64,000 nt of DNA, taken from the NCBI RefSeq assembly GCF_019396325.1, contig NZ_JAHKRO010000012.1, positions 1-64,000 on the forward strand, in the 5' to 3' direction. Made by a program: the position numbers and the translations under genes. The stretch is from Nonomuraea ceibae (GTDB taxonomy: Bacteria > Actinomycetota > Actinomycetes > Streptosporangiales > Streptosporangiaceae). This document shows positions 16,721-25,488 of the stretch, piece after piece. Below the pieces are notes generated by a model. The model made no database searches, was not told the DNA's origin, and was given only the letters and a program-made list of their open reading frames with translations. Numbering within the stretch: the stretch's first letter is position 1; each line of letters begins with the position of its first letter.

Positions 16721-17911
16721 ATGACGCAAGCACCACAACTGCCGCCGCACATGCGGCGGAACGGGTTCGACCCGGCCGAGGAGCTGGCCAAGGCCCGCGA
16801 CGAGGGCGTGACGCTGGTCGAGACGCCGTTCGGCCCGCCCGCGTACCTGGTCTGCCGTTACGACGACGTCCGCCGGGTGCTGTCGGACCCGGCCCGGTTC
16901 AGCAGCGCCCTGACGCCGTTCCCGGGAGCCGGGCAGCTGGACGCCGACGAGCTGGCCAGGATGCGGGCCGGGCAGCTCATCGGGTTCGACCCGCCGGAGC
17001 ACACGCGGCTGCGGCGGATGCTCACCCCGGAGTTCACGGTGCGCCGCATGCGCAGGCTGGAGCCGCGGATCACCGAGATCGTCCAGGCGGCCCTGGACGA
17101 CCTGGAGAACGCCGGCAAACCGGCCGACCTGGTGGCGCACTTCGCGCTGCCGGTGCCGTCGCTGGTGATCTGCGAGCTGCTGGGCGTGCCGTACGCCGAC
17201 CGCGCCGGCTTCCAGGAGCGGTCCGTGCGCATGCTGGACACCTCCCTGCCGATGGCGGAGCGCGTCGCGGCGCAGCGCGAGGACCGCGCGTACATGGCCT
17301 CCCTCGTCGCCCGCGCGCAGGCGGACCCGGGCGAGGACCTGCTCGGCATGCTGGTGCGCGAGCACGGCGGCGACCTCGGCACCGACGAGCTGGTCGGCAT
17401 CGCCTCGCTGCTGCTGGTCGCCGGGCACGAGACGACCTCGAACATGCTCGCCCTGGGCACCCTCGCCCTGCTGCGGCACCCGGACCAGCTCGCCCTGGTC
17501 CGCGACGATCCCGCGCACGCCGAGCCCGCCGTCGAGGAGCTGCTGCGCTGGCTGTCCATCGTGCAGGCGCTGCCGCCGCGCACGACCACGACGGACGTGG
17601 AGATCGCCGGGCAGGTCGTCCCGGCGGGCTCGCTGGTGATCTGCTCGCTGCCCGCCGCCAATCGCGACCCCGCCTTCGCCGGCGACCCCGGCGTCCTCGA
17701 CGTCACCCGGGGGGCCGCCGGGCACGTCGCCTTCGGGCACGGCGTGCACCACTGCCTCGGGGCGCCGCTGGCGCGGATGGAGATGCGCATCGCCTTCCCG
17801 GCCCTGCTGCGCCGCTTCCCCGGTCTCGCCCTGGCCGGGCCGTACGACGGGGTGTCCTTCCGGGCGTTCAGCATCGTGTACGGGCTGAACGCGCTGCCGG
17901 TGACCTGGTGA
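16721..17911 (+). CDS. Cytochrome P450
   Basis: A 396-residue soluble bacterial P450. The I-helix oxygen-activation motif is LLVAGHETTSNML, the K-helix ExxR is EELLRW, and the haem-binding loop is FGHGVHHCLGAPLARME with the thiolate cysteine at about residue 345. It starts 34 bases after the epimerase-like gene on the same strand, so it is probably the third gene of the ECF41 operon, an addition to the usual set. Redox partners (ferredoxin, reductase) are not nearby. The substrate is unknown; the family commonly hydroxylates lipids, terpenoids or polyketides. Confidence 0.95.
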   Translation: MTQAPQLPPHMRRNGFDPAEELAKARDEGVTLVETPFGPPAYLVCRYDDVRRVLSDPARFSSALTPFPGAGQLDADELARMRAGQLIGFDPPEHTRLRRMLTPEFTVRRMRRLEPRITEIVQAALDDLENAGKPADLVAHFALPVPSLVICELLGVPYADRAGFQERSVRMLDTSLPMAERVAAQREDRAYMASLVARAQADPGEDLLGMLVREHGGDLGTDELVGIASLLLVAGHETTSNMLALGTLALLRHPDQLALVRDDPAHAEPAVEELLRWLSIVQALPPRTTTTDVEIAGQVVPAGSLVICSLPAANRDPAFAGDPGVLDVTRGAAGHVAFGHGVHHCLGAPLARMEMRIAFPALLRRFPGLALAGPYDGVSFRAFSIVYGLNALPVTW

Positions 17912-17938
17912 ACGGGCGGCGCGGGCCGTCCGGGTGAG

Positions 17939-19051
17939 TCAGGCGGGGACCGGGATCCACTCCGAGGCCGTGGTGGCGGCGCCGAGGTCGTCCGGGTCGG
18001 GCGTGACGCCCAGGCCGGGGCCGGTCGGCACCGCCATCGTCCCGTCGTCGCCGAGCGTGAACGGCGCGGTGATGTCGCGCCGGTAGTAGCGCTCGGTCGC
18101 CGAGATGTCGCCCGGCAGCGTGAACCCCGGCAGGCAGGCCAGCGCCAGGTTCCCCGCCCGGCCCAGCCCCGTCTCCAGCATGCCGCCGCACCACACGGGC
18201 ACCCCGCTCGCGCGGGCCACGTCGTGGACCCGCCGCGCCTCCAGGTAGCCGCCGACCCGGCCGGGCTTGATGTTGATGATCGAGCAGGCGCCCTGCCGGA
18301 TGGCCTCGGCCGCCTCGGCGGCGCTGGTGATGCTCTCGTCCAGGCAGATCGGGGTGTCCACGCGGGCGGCGAGCGCGGCGTGGCTGCGCAGGTCGCCGGG
18401 CGCGAACGGCTGCTCGATGAGCGCGAGCCCGAAGGCGTCCAGCCGGGCCAGGTGCCGCAGGTCGGCGGGGGAGTAGGCGGTGTTGGCGTCGACCGTGAGC
18501 ATGGTGGCCGGGCCGAACGTCTCGCGGACCGCGCGGACCGGCTCCAGGTCCCAGCCGGGCTCGATCTTCAGCTTGATCCGGGCGTAGCCGCTGGTCAGGT
18601 GCTTGTCCACGGTTTCGAGCAGGGTGTCGAGGCCGTCCACGATGCCCACGGAGACGCCGACGGCGACCCGGGAGCGCACCCCGCCCAGGTGGTCGGCGAG
18701 CGCGGTGTTGCGGGCGCGCAGCCAGCAGTCGAGCACCGCCATCTCCACGGCGGACTTGGCCATCGGGTGGCCGCGCAGGTGGGCGAGCGCCTCGGCCACG
18801 TCCGGGGGCCGCAGGTCGCCCCCGGCCAGGGCGGGGACGACGAAGCGCCGGACGAAGTCGGCCGCGCCGTGCAGGTGTTCGGCGGAGTAGGTGGGGTCGT
18901 CCTCGGCCACGCACTCGCCCCAGCCCTCGCCCTCGTCGCTCACCACCCGCAGCACCAGCGCGTTGCGGGTGGTCTGCGTGCCGAGCGAGGTGCGGAACGG
19001 GGTGACGAGCGGCAGCGCGACCTGGCGCAGTTCGATGCCGTCGAGCCTCAT
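17939..19051 (-). CDS. N-acylamino-acid racemase / o-succinylbenzoate synthase family
   Basis: A 370-residue enolase-superfamily enzyme, ATG 19051 overlapping the GNAT stop as ATGA. The catalytic lysines K160 and K162 (KLK motif), metal ligands D188 (LTVDAN), E213 (LIEQP) and D238 (CLDES), and the second-face lysine K262 (IKPGRVGG) are all present. The family includes MenC (o-succinylbenzoate synthase, menaquinone pathway) and N-succinylamino-acid racemase (NSAR), and many members do both. No other men gene is nearby, whereas a GNAT, a D-aminoacylase and a peptide transporter share the operon, so racemising N-acyl amino acids is the more likely job here. Last gene of the nine-gene operon. Confidence 0.88.
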   Translation of the reverse strand: MRLDGIELRQVALPLVTPFRTSLGTQTTRNALVLRVVSDEGEGWGECVAEDDPTYSAEHLHGAADFVRRFVVPALAGGDLRPPDVAEALAHLRGHPMAKSAVEMAVLDCWLRARNTALADHLGGVRSRVAVGVSVGIVDGLDTLLETVDKHLTSGYARIKLKIEPGWDLEPVRAVRETFGPATMLTVDANTAYSPADLRHLARLDAFGLALIEQPFAPGDLRSHAALAARVDTPICLDESITSAAEAAEAIRQGACSIINIKPGRVGGYLEARRVHDVARASGVPVWCGGMLETGLGRAGNLALACLPGFTLPGDISATERYYRRDITAPFTLGDDGTMAVPTGPGLGVTPDPDDLGAATTASEWIPVPA

Positions 19052-19842
19052 CGCGTCTCCCCCTCCGCCAGCAGGTACCAGCCGGTGCGGGTGAAGCCGG
19101 TGACCCGGTAGCCCAGGTCGAGGGCGCCGCCGAGGCCCGCGTGCAGGGCCTCGCGCCAGCGCCGCGCCCCGGCCGGGTCGTCGGCGCGCAGCCGTTCGAC
19201 GTCGGGCGGCGTCGCGCAGCGCAGCAGCGGCGCCCCGGCGGGCTCGCGCACGACGCCCGTCTCGTCGACGATCGTCCGGAACGTCGCGCCGGACGGCTCG
19301 TGCGGCGCGCCCCCGCTGACGGGCCAGGTGACGAACAGCCGGTGGGACGGGCCGCCGTCGTTGAGCCCGTCGCTCATCGGGCCGTAGAAGTCGGGCAGGT
19401 ACGCGGTCACGCGGGCGCCGAGCCGGGCCAGGTTGAAGAAGGCGTTGCGGCGCACGAGCGGGTCGAAGGTCCACGAGACGGTGGTCAGGCCGCGGTCGGC
19501 GGCCCAGGCGCGCTGGTGCTCCTTGAGCGCCCGGCCGACGCCGTGCCCGCGCGCCGGGGCCGCCACTCCGGCGACGTGGGAGTGCAGGCTGCTCCCGGCG
19601 GCCAGGAACCCGGCCGCCACCCCCACGAGCTCGCCGTCGAGGTAGGCGCCGCCCACGTAGCAGCCGGCGTGGGAGAAGGCGCACAGCAGGTCGAGGGCGA
19701 TCGGCGGGTCGTCGCCGGGCCGGGTCTCCCAGACGCCGCGCAGCAGGCTGGCGGCGCGCTGGAGCTCGGGGGTGCCGTGCAGGGTGCGGACCCGCACCCC
19801 GGTGGGGGCGGTGGTCAGAAGTTCGGCCATGACCCACAGCAT
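19048..19842 (-). CDS. GNAT-family N-acyltransferase (NSAR-linked type)
   Basis: A 264-residue GNAT protein (starting alternatively at ATG 19830). The acetyl-/acyl-CoA site is in VAAPARGHGVGRALKEHQRAWA, followed by TTVSWTFDPLVRRNAFFNLARLG, the signature of the COG3375-like group found beside NSAR genes. In the Geobacillus kaustophilus pathway a GNAT of this kind transfers a succinyl group from succinyl-CoA to D-amino acids so that NSAR can racemise them. Here it overlaps the racemase start by four bases, so the two are translationally coupled, which supports that role. Acyl donor and substrate range are inferred, not shown. Confidence 0.85.
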   Translation of the reverse strand: MLWVMAELLTTAPTGVRVRTLHGTPELQRAASLLRGVWETRPGDDPPIALDLLCAFSHAGCYVGGAYLDGELVGVAAGFLAAGSSLHSHVAGVAAPARGHGVGRALKEHQRAWAADRGLTTVSWTFDPLVRRNAFFNLARLGARVTAYLPDFYGPMSDGLNDGGPSHRLFVTWPVSGGAPHEPSGATFRTIVDETGVVREPAGAPLLRCATPPDVERLRADDPAGARRWREALHAGLGGALDLGYRVTGFTRTGWYLLAEGETR

Positions 19843-19884
19843 CGCGCCCGCCGGGGCGGGCGGCGTTGGCGCTGACGCCGAACT

Positions 19885-21453
19885 TCACGGCACCGGTTTT
19901 GTGTCGCCGTTCAGCCGCAGTTGGAGGGCCAGGACCAGGCGGGTGTCGGGCTCGTCGAGCGGGACCAGCTCGCCGATGCGGCGCAGCCGGTACCGCAGCG
20001 TGTTGGGGTGCACCGACAGCAGTTCGGCCGCGCGGGGCACGTCGTAGTGGGCGGCGATCCACACCGACAGGCTGTGCACGAACCGGGTGCCGTGCCGGGC
20101 GTCGTGCGCGGCGATCAGCGCCAGAGGCTCGCCGCGCAGGCTGCCGTTGGCCCGCAGCGCGCCGTCGAGGTCGGTGAGGAACAGCGCCGCCGACAGCTCC
20201 TCGTGGGTGCCGACCGGCTCGTCGGCGAAGCGCCCGCACAGCGCGCGCAGCGCCTCCTCGGCCTGGCGGGCGCTGGTCCGCAGCGTGGCGACGCCGTCGG
20301 AGGTGCGGCCGATGCCGGCCTTCCAGCCGCCGCCCAGCCGCTCGCCGACGCGAGCCAGCGTGTCGGCGGTGATCCGGCGCAGCAGCGGCGTGCACGCCTC
20401 CGCGGCCACCACCGCGTGCGCCCGCCCGTCCACGACGCCGGTGACGGCCCGGATCCGGTACGCCAGGTACGTGGTGCGCAGCAGGTCGGCGGCGTGCGAG
20501 GCGGCGAACACGTCGGCGGTGCCGTTGGCCGGGCCGAGCGACACCACGGTCAGCGGCTCGCCCGGCGACAGCCCGAAGGAGGCGGCCAGCTCGTCCACCG
20601 CGCCCATGCCGCGCAGCAGCCAGCCCAGGCACTCGTCGCGCCGCCGCCGCGCCTCGTCGGCGGCCAGGTTGATGCGCGCCAGGTGGGGGGCCGCGGCGGC
20701 GGCGGCCTCGGCCAGCACCACCGCCGCGTCGGAGGTCAGCGGCTCCTCCGCCTGGACGGCCCAGATCGTGCCGAGCGCCTCGCCGTGGGCGCGGACCGCG
20801 ATGGCCAGGCGGGGGTAGAACTCGCGCGGCTCGTAACTCCAGACGGCGCCGTCGGCGCGCATGACGGCGGCGTACTCCTCGGTGTTGGTGGGGTGCTCGG
20901 GCACCCGGCGGCCGAGGATGCCCTCGCGGCGCAGCTCGTCGATCGGCTGGCCCTCGACGGCGGAGTAGGCGAGCACGCGCATGGCCACGTCCTCGATGGC
21001 GACCGCGCCGCCGACCCGGATCGCCACCTCGTTGGCCAGCGCGAACAGGTCACCGGCCCGCGCGCCGCCGGGGTCGCCGGCCGGGGCGACGACGGCCAGC
21101 AGCGCGTCGACCAGCGTGTAGAGCTGCCCCCACGACAGCTCGGGCGGCGCGGCCAGCAGCGCGGCCCCCGAGGCGGAGGCGGCGGCGGTCAGCGCCTCCA
21201 GGTCGGCGCCGCCGGGCTTGACGACGACGGCGACCACGCGGCTCTCGCCCGCGCGGGCCACCGTCTCGGCCGTCGGGCGGCCCGTCACCAGCAGGACGGC
21301 CCCGTCCAGGCCGGCCATCTGCTCCTCCGGCTCGTAGATGACCGGGGCCCCGGCCAGGGGCCGCCGCCCGTTCGGCAGGACGAGCGGCCGGATCACGTCC
21401 GGGCCGAGGCTGTCGATCAGCACGCCGAGGGTGACCCGGCCGCGGGCGGTCAC
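19885..21453 (-). CDS. PucR-family transcriptional regulator
   Basis: A 522-residue regulator. The GTG at 21453 overlaps the stop of the D-aminoacylase gene (GTGA), so it is translationally coupled; longer in-frame extensions into that gene are artefacts. An N-terminal PucR-type ligand module is followed by a GGDEF-like region and a C-terminal helix-turn-helix of the HTH_30 type (AAELLSVHPNTLRYRLRRIGELV). PucR proteins usually activate catabolic operons in response to a pathway compound. Its place inside the operon makes it the likely pathway-specific regulator of D-amino-acid or N-acyl-amino-acid use. Confidence 0.9.
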   Translation of the reverse strand: MTARGRVTLGVLIDSLGPDVIRPLVLPNGRRPLAGAPVIYEPEEQMAGLDGAVLLVTGRPTAETVARAGESRVVAVVVKPGGADLEALTAAASASGAALLAAPPELSWGQLYTLVDALLAVVAPAGDPGGARAGDLFALANEVAIRVGGAVAIEDVAMRVLAYSAVEGQPIDELRREGILGRRVPEHPTNTEEYAAVMRADGAVWSYEPREFYPRLAIAVRAHGEALGTIWAVQAEEPLTSDAAVVLAEAAAAAAPHLARINLAADEARRRRDECLGWLLRGMGAVDELAASFGLSPGEPLTVVSLGPANGTADVFAASHAADLLRTTYLAYRIRAVTGVVDGRAHAVVAAEACTPLLRRITADTLARVGERLGGGWKAGIGRTSDGVATLRTSARQAEEALRALCGRFADEPVGTHEELSAALFLTDLDGALRANGSLRGEPLALIAAHDARHGTRFVHSLSVWIAAHYDVPRAAELLSVHPNTLRYRLRRIGELVPLDEPDTRLVLALQLRLNGDTKPVP

Positions 21454-22994
21454 GGCCGGCCCCGCCGCAGCACGCGGCCGAGCCGGCCGCCGGTCGGCTC
21501 GCCGTCGGCGACGGCCTGGCGCCCGGCCAGGAACACGTGGACGACGCCGGTGGGGCGCACGTCCGGCTGCTCGTACGTGCCGGCGTGGCCGATCGTCTCC
21601 GGGTCGAACACGCACACGTCGGCGACGGCGCCGGGGCCCAGCCAGCCGCGTCCCACCAGGCCGAACTGCGCCGCCGCGGCGGAGGTCACCTTGCGCACGG
21701 CGGTCTCCAGGGGGACGACCTTCTCCTCGCGGACGTAGCGGCCGAGGAAGGTGGGGAACGTGCCGAACGTGCGCGGATGGTTCGGGCCGACGGGCGGCCC
21801 GCCGTCGGAGCCGATCGACACCAGCGGGTCGGCCAGGAAGGCGCGCAGGTCACCCTCGTGCATCGTGTGGAAGACCCCGGCCGCCGCCGGGTCGGCCGCC
21901 AGCAGGTCGCACAGCGCGTTCCACGGATCGCCGCCGAGGTCGGCCAGCCGCTTCCCGGCCACGCGCGGGTCGCGGTGGGTGAGGATCTGCACGTCGGCCG
22001 GGTGCAGCTCGCGCCAGAGGCCGACGCCGATCCCGGTGCCGGGGCTCTCGGCCAGCGCGCGCAGCCTGACCCGCTCGCCCGGGTCGGCCAGCCGCGCCAG
22101 CAGCGCGTCCTCGCCGCCCTCGCAGGCGACCGGCGGCAGCACGGCCACCAGCCCGGTGCCGAACGCCAGGTACGGGTAGACGTCGGCGCGCACGTCCACC
22201 CCGGCGGCGCGGGCCCGGGTGAGCTTCTCCAGCACCAGCGCGGACGCGCCGTGCACGGCCCGGCCCGACGCCTTGCAGTGCGAGACGTGCAGCCGGATGC
22301 GCGCCCCGGCGGCCACGGCGATCGCCTCGTCTAGCGCGTCGGCCAGCCCCTCGCTCTCGCTGCGCATGTGCGTGGCGTAGGTCAGCTCCCACCGCTTGGC
22401 CACCAGCGCGAGCGCGACCAGCTCGTCCACCCCGGCGTAGGCCCCGGGCACGTACTCCAGGCCGCTCGACAGGCCGTACGCGCCCGCCTCGAACGCCTCG
22501 GCCGCCATCGCGCGCATCCGGTCGAGCTGCGTCGCGGTGATCTCGGCGGACATGCCGGCGGCGGCCAGCCGCAGCGTGTTGTGGCCGGTCAGCACGGCGA
22601 GGTTGTTGGCCGTCCCGGCGGCCTCGGCGGCGTCCAGGTACTCGCGCATGGTGGAGAACGCCGCGCCGGTCAGCACGGACGGGGTGAAGCCGCTCGCGTC
22701 GCCGCGCACCGGGGCGCAGGAGAACCCGCAGTTGCCGATGATCTCCGTGGTGACCCCTTGGAGCAGCTTGAACGGCTGCGGCTCGGACAGGAAGGGGACC
22801 GTGTCGGAGTGGCTGTGCGGGTCGACGAAGCCGGGGGCCACGACGAGCCCGGTCACGTCGAGCTCCCGCCGGGCGGGCCCGAGGCCGGTGCCGACGGCGA
22901 CGACCCGGCCGTCGTGGATGGCGACGTCCGCCGTCCTGGCGCGGCCACCGAGCCCGTCGTGGACCGTTCCGTGGCGAAGCAGCAGGTCATGCAT
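21450..22994 (-). CDS. D-aminoacylase (N-acyl-D-amino-acid deacylase)
   Basis: A 514-residue amidohydrolase-superfamily enzyme, ATG 22994 behind AGGGAG. It hydrolyses N-acyl-D-amino acids to D-amino acid plus acid. Metal ligands are in PGFVDPHSHSD and the D-aminoacylase-specific cysteine in EIIGNCGFSC; TGHNTLR, the HVSHCKASG histidine and the SIGSDGGPP aspartate block follow the family order. The full length agrees with known D-aminoacylases (about 480-530). It sits between the dipeptide ABC transporter and the PucR/GNAT/racemase block, 14 bases after the transporter ATPase gene. Related N-acyl-D-glutamate/aspartate deacylases are the alternative. Confidence 0.9.
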   Translation of the reverse strand: MHDLLLRHGTVHDGLGGRARTADVAIHDGRVVAVGTGLGPARRELDVTGLVVAPGFVDPHSHSDTVPFLSEPQPFKLLQGVTTEIIGNCGFSCAPVRGDASGFTPSVLTGAAFSTMREYLDAAEAAGTANNLAVLTGHNTLRLAAAGMSAEITATQLDRMRAMAAEAFEAGAYGLSSGLEYVPGAYAGVDELVALALVAKRWELTYATHMRSESEGLADALDEAIAVAAGARIRLHVSHCKASGRAVHGASALVLEKLTRARAAGVDVRADVYPYLAFGTGLVAVLPPVACEGGEDALLARLADPGERVRLRALAESPGTGIGVGLWRELHPADVQILTHRDPRVAGKRLADLGGDPWNALCDLLAADPAAAGVFHTMHEGDLRAFLADPLVSIGSDGGPPVGPNHPRTFGTFPTFLGRYVREEKVVPLETAVRKVTSAAAAQFGLVGRGWLGPGAVADVCVFDPETIGHAGTYEQPDVRPTGVVHVFLAGRQAVADGEPTGGRLGRVLRRGRP

Positions 22995-23008
22995 GATCGA
23001 AGGCTCCC

Positions 23009-24697
23009 TTATCCACCATCGCTGGCGCTAGCTACCGAAGTATGAGAATCCGTAAGAACGGGCACCGATCGCAGAAGCCGGCGCGTGTAGTCGTGCGCGG
23101 GCGCGTCCAGCACCGCGTCCGCCTCCCCGGCCTCCACCACCTCGCCCCGCGAGAGCACCACCAGCCGGTCGGCCATCTGCCGCACCACGGCCAGGTCGTG
23201 GGTGATGAACAGCATGGCCGTGCCGATCCGGCGCAGCAGCTCCAGCACGTGCGCCTGCACCGACACGTCCAGCGACGCCACGGGCTCGTCGCAGATCAGC
23301 AGCGACGGGCGCACGGCCAGCGCGCGGGCGATGGCCACCCGCTGCCGCTCGCCGCCCGACAGCGCCGCCGGCCGGCGCCCGGCGTAGGAGGCGGGCAGCC
23401 CGACCTCCTCCAGCAACTCGGCCACGGTCGGCCGGGTCTCCGGCGCGCCCTGCCCCGCCGCCTCGGCCAGCGCCGCGCCCACGGTCATCGCCGGGTTCAG
23501 CGACGTGGACGGGTCCTGGAACACGCACTGCACCAGCCGGTGGCGCGGCCCGTCCCCGGCCAGCTCGACCGTGCCGGAGTCGGGCGTGACCAACCCCAGC
23601 ACGCAGCGCGCCAGCGTGGTCTTGCCCGACCCCGAACCGCCCACGACGCCGACCGTCTCGCCCTGGCGCACCTCCAGGCTCACGCCGCCGAGCGCCACGT
23701 GGGAGCCGTACGCCTTGCGCAGGCCGGACACCCGCAGCACCGGCGGGCCGGCCGCCTCGCGGCGGGCGCCCGTACCGGACGGGGCCGGCCGGGGGCGCAC
23801 CTGCGTGACGCAGGCGGTCAGCCGCCCCGACGGCAGCGCGCGCAGCGGCGGCCTGGCCTCCACGCAGGCGGCCTCCGCCTGGTCGCACCGGGCGGCGAAC
23901 GCGCACGCCCCGCTCACCTCCCCGGCCGGGGGCACGCCGCCGGGGATGCCCTCCAGCCGGGCCAGCCGCCGCTCCACCGTCGGCACCGTCGCCAGCAGCC
24001 GCGCCGTGTACGGGTGCGCCGCGGCCCGGCCCAGCTCGGCGGCCGGGCCGTGCTCGACGATGCGACCGGCGTACATGACGGCCACCCGGTCGCACAGCTC
24101 GAACGCCACCCGCAGGTCGTGGGTGATGAGCAGCACGCCCATGTCACGCGCCCGCTGCACCCGCCGGACGAGCTGCAGGATCTCGTGCTGGGTGGTGGCG
24201 TCGAGCGCGGTCGTCGGCTCGTCGGCGATCAGCAGCTCCGGGTCGCCGGCCAGCGCGGCGGCCAGCGCCACCCGCTGCCGCATGCCGCCCGACAGCTGGA
24301 ACGGATGCCGCCGCGCCACCGACGGGTCGTCGATGCCGACCTCGGCCAGCCGTTCGGCGATCGGCACGCGCGAGCGCGACGACTCGGCGATGTGCGCGCC
24401 CGCCGTCAGCAGCGGGTTGAGCATGGCGAACGGGTCCTGCATGAGCAGCGACAGCCGCCGCCCGCGCACGGTGCGCCACACCCGCTCGGGCGCGCCGATC
24501 AGCTCCCTGCCGTCGAGCGTGATGGAGCCCGTCGCCCGCAGCCCCCGGGGCAGCAGCCCGGCCATCGCGCGGGCGGTCAGCGACTTGCCGCTCCCGGACT
24601 CGCCGACCAGGCCCACGGTCTCGCCCGGCGAGACCTCCAGGTCCACCCCGTCGACGATCAGCCCGGTCCCGGAGACGCGCAGGCCGGTCACCTTCAT
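23009..24697 (-). CDS. Fused dipeptide/oligopeptide ABC transporter ATPase (DppD-DppF)
   Basis: A 562-residue protein with two complete ABC ATPase halves. Half 1: Walker A GESGSGKS, signature LSGGMRQR, Walker B LLIADEPTTALD; half 2: Walker A GGSGSGKTT, signature LSGGERQR, Walker B LLICDEPVASLD. A Cys-rich oligopeptide-transporter linker (ACAFAARCDQAEAAC) joins them, as in OppD/DppD C-termini. Fusion of the two subunits is common in actinobacteria. Its ATG overlaps the DppC stop as ATGA. It powers uptake of peptides through the adjacent permeases. Confidence 0.93.
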   Translation of the reverse strand: MKVTGLRVSGTGLIVDGVDLEVSPGETVGLVGESGSGKSLTARAMAGLLPRGLRATGSITLDGRELIGAPERVWRTVRGRRLSLLMQDPFAMLNPLLTAGAHIAESSRSRVPIAERLAEVGIDDPSVARRHPFQLSGGMRQRVALAAALAGDPELLIADEPTTALDATTQHEILQLVRRVQRARDMGVLLITHDLRVAFELCDRVAVMYAGRIVEHGPAAELGRAAAHPYTARLLATVPTVERRLARLEGIPGGVPPAGEVSGACAFAARCDQAEAACVEARPPLRALPSGRLTACVTQVRPRPAPSGTGARREAAGPPVLRVSGLRKAYGSHVALGGVSLEVRQGETVGVVGGSGSGKTTLARCVLGLVTPDSGTVELAGDGPRHRLVQCVFQDPSTSLNPAMTVGAALAEAAGQGAPETRPTVAELLEEVGLPASYAGRRPAALSGGERQRVAIARALAVRPSLLICDEPVASLDVSVQAHVLELLRRIGTAMLFITHDLAVVRQMADRLVVLSRGEVVEAGEADAVLDAPAHDYTRRLLRSVPVLTDSHTSVASASDGG

Positions 24698-25488
24698 CGG
24701 CCGGCTCCTTTCGACATCGACTCGAACGCCCGGTCGCCCAGCAGCGTCGCCGCGCAGGCGACCACGGTGATGAGCGCGGCCGGGGCGATCGAGGCCCACG
24801 GGTTGAGGTCCAGGAGCTGCCGGTTCTCCTCGACCATGAGTCCCCAGTCCGGGGTGCCGGCCGGCAGGCCGATGCCCAGGAACGACAGCCCGGCCAGCGC
24901 GACCAGCGCCCCGGTGAAGCTGAGCAGCGCGTTGGCCACCACGGTCGGCGCCAGGTTGGGCAGCAGGTGGCGGAACATGATCCGGCCCGGCCGCAGCCCG
25001 AGCGTGCGCGCCGCCTCGGCGTAGGCCAGCTCCCGCTGGGCCAGCGTCAGGCTGCGCACCACCCGGATGTCGCCCGGCGTGAACAGCACGGCCATGGCCA
25101 GCACCGCCCACCCGTAGCCGCCGCCGAGCACGCCCACGAGCACGATCAGCACGAGCAGGCCCGGCATGGCGATCGCCAGGTCCACGACCCGCATGAGCAC
25201 CGCGTCCACCCAGCCCCGGTGGTAGCCGCTCACCAGCCCGAGCGCGGTGCCGAGCACGGTGGTGAACAGCGCGACCAGCACCGGCCAGAACAGCGCCGAG
25301 CGGGCCCCGGTCAGCAGCCGCGACAGCACGTCACGGCCCAGGTCGTCGGTGCCCAGCCAGTGGGCGGCGCTCGGCCCGGCCGCGCTCAGCGCCAGGTCCT
25401 GCGCGGCCGGGTCGTACGGCGCCAGCCAGGGCCCGGTCAGCGCGGCCACCGCCGCCAGGCCGAGAATCGTCACCAGCACGGCCCTCAT
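24694..25488 (-). CDS. dppC: Peptide ABC transporter permease, DppC type
   Basis: A 264-residue permease with five to six membrane helices. Motifs are HWLGTDDLGRDVLSRLLTGAR near the N-terminus and the EAA loop EAARTLGLRPGRIMFRHLLPN that docks on the ATPase. ATG 25488 overlaps the DppB stop (ATGA). Middle member of the dppABC(DF) transporter. Confidence 0.93.
   Translation of the reverse strand: MRAVLVTILGLAAVAALTGPWLAPYDPAAQDLALSAAGPSAAHWLGTDDLGRDVLSRLLTGARSALFWPVLVALFTTVLGTALGLVSGYHRGWVDAVLMRVVDLAIAMPGLLVLIVLVGVLGGGYGWAVLAMAVLFTPGDIRVVRSLTLAQRELAYAEAARTLGLRPGRIMFRHLLPNLAPTVVANALLSFTGALVALAGLSFLGIGLPAGTPDWGLMVEENRQLLDLNPWASIAPAALITVVACAATLLGDRAFESMSKGAGR

Noticed and set aside
17939..19051. 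Reading the enolase-family gene as a menaquinone gene (menC)
   Set aside because: No other men genes nearby; the operon context (GNAT, D-aminoacylase, peptide transporter) favours N-acylamino-acid racemase, though dual activity cannot be excluded.
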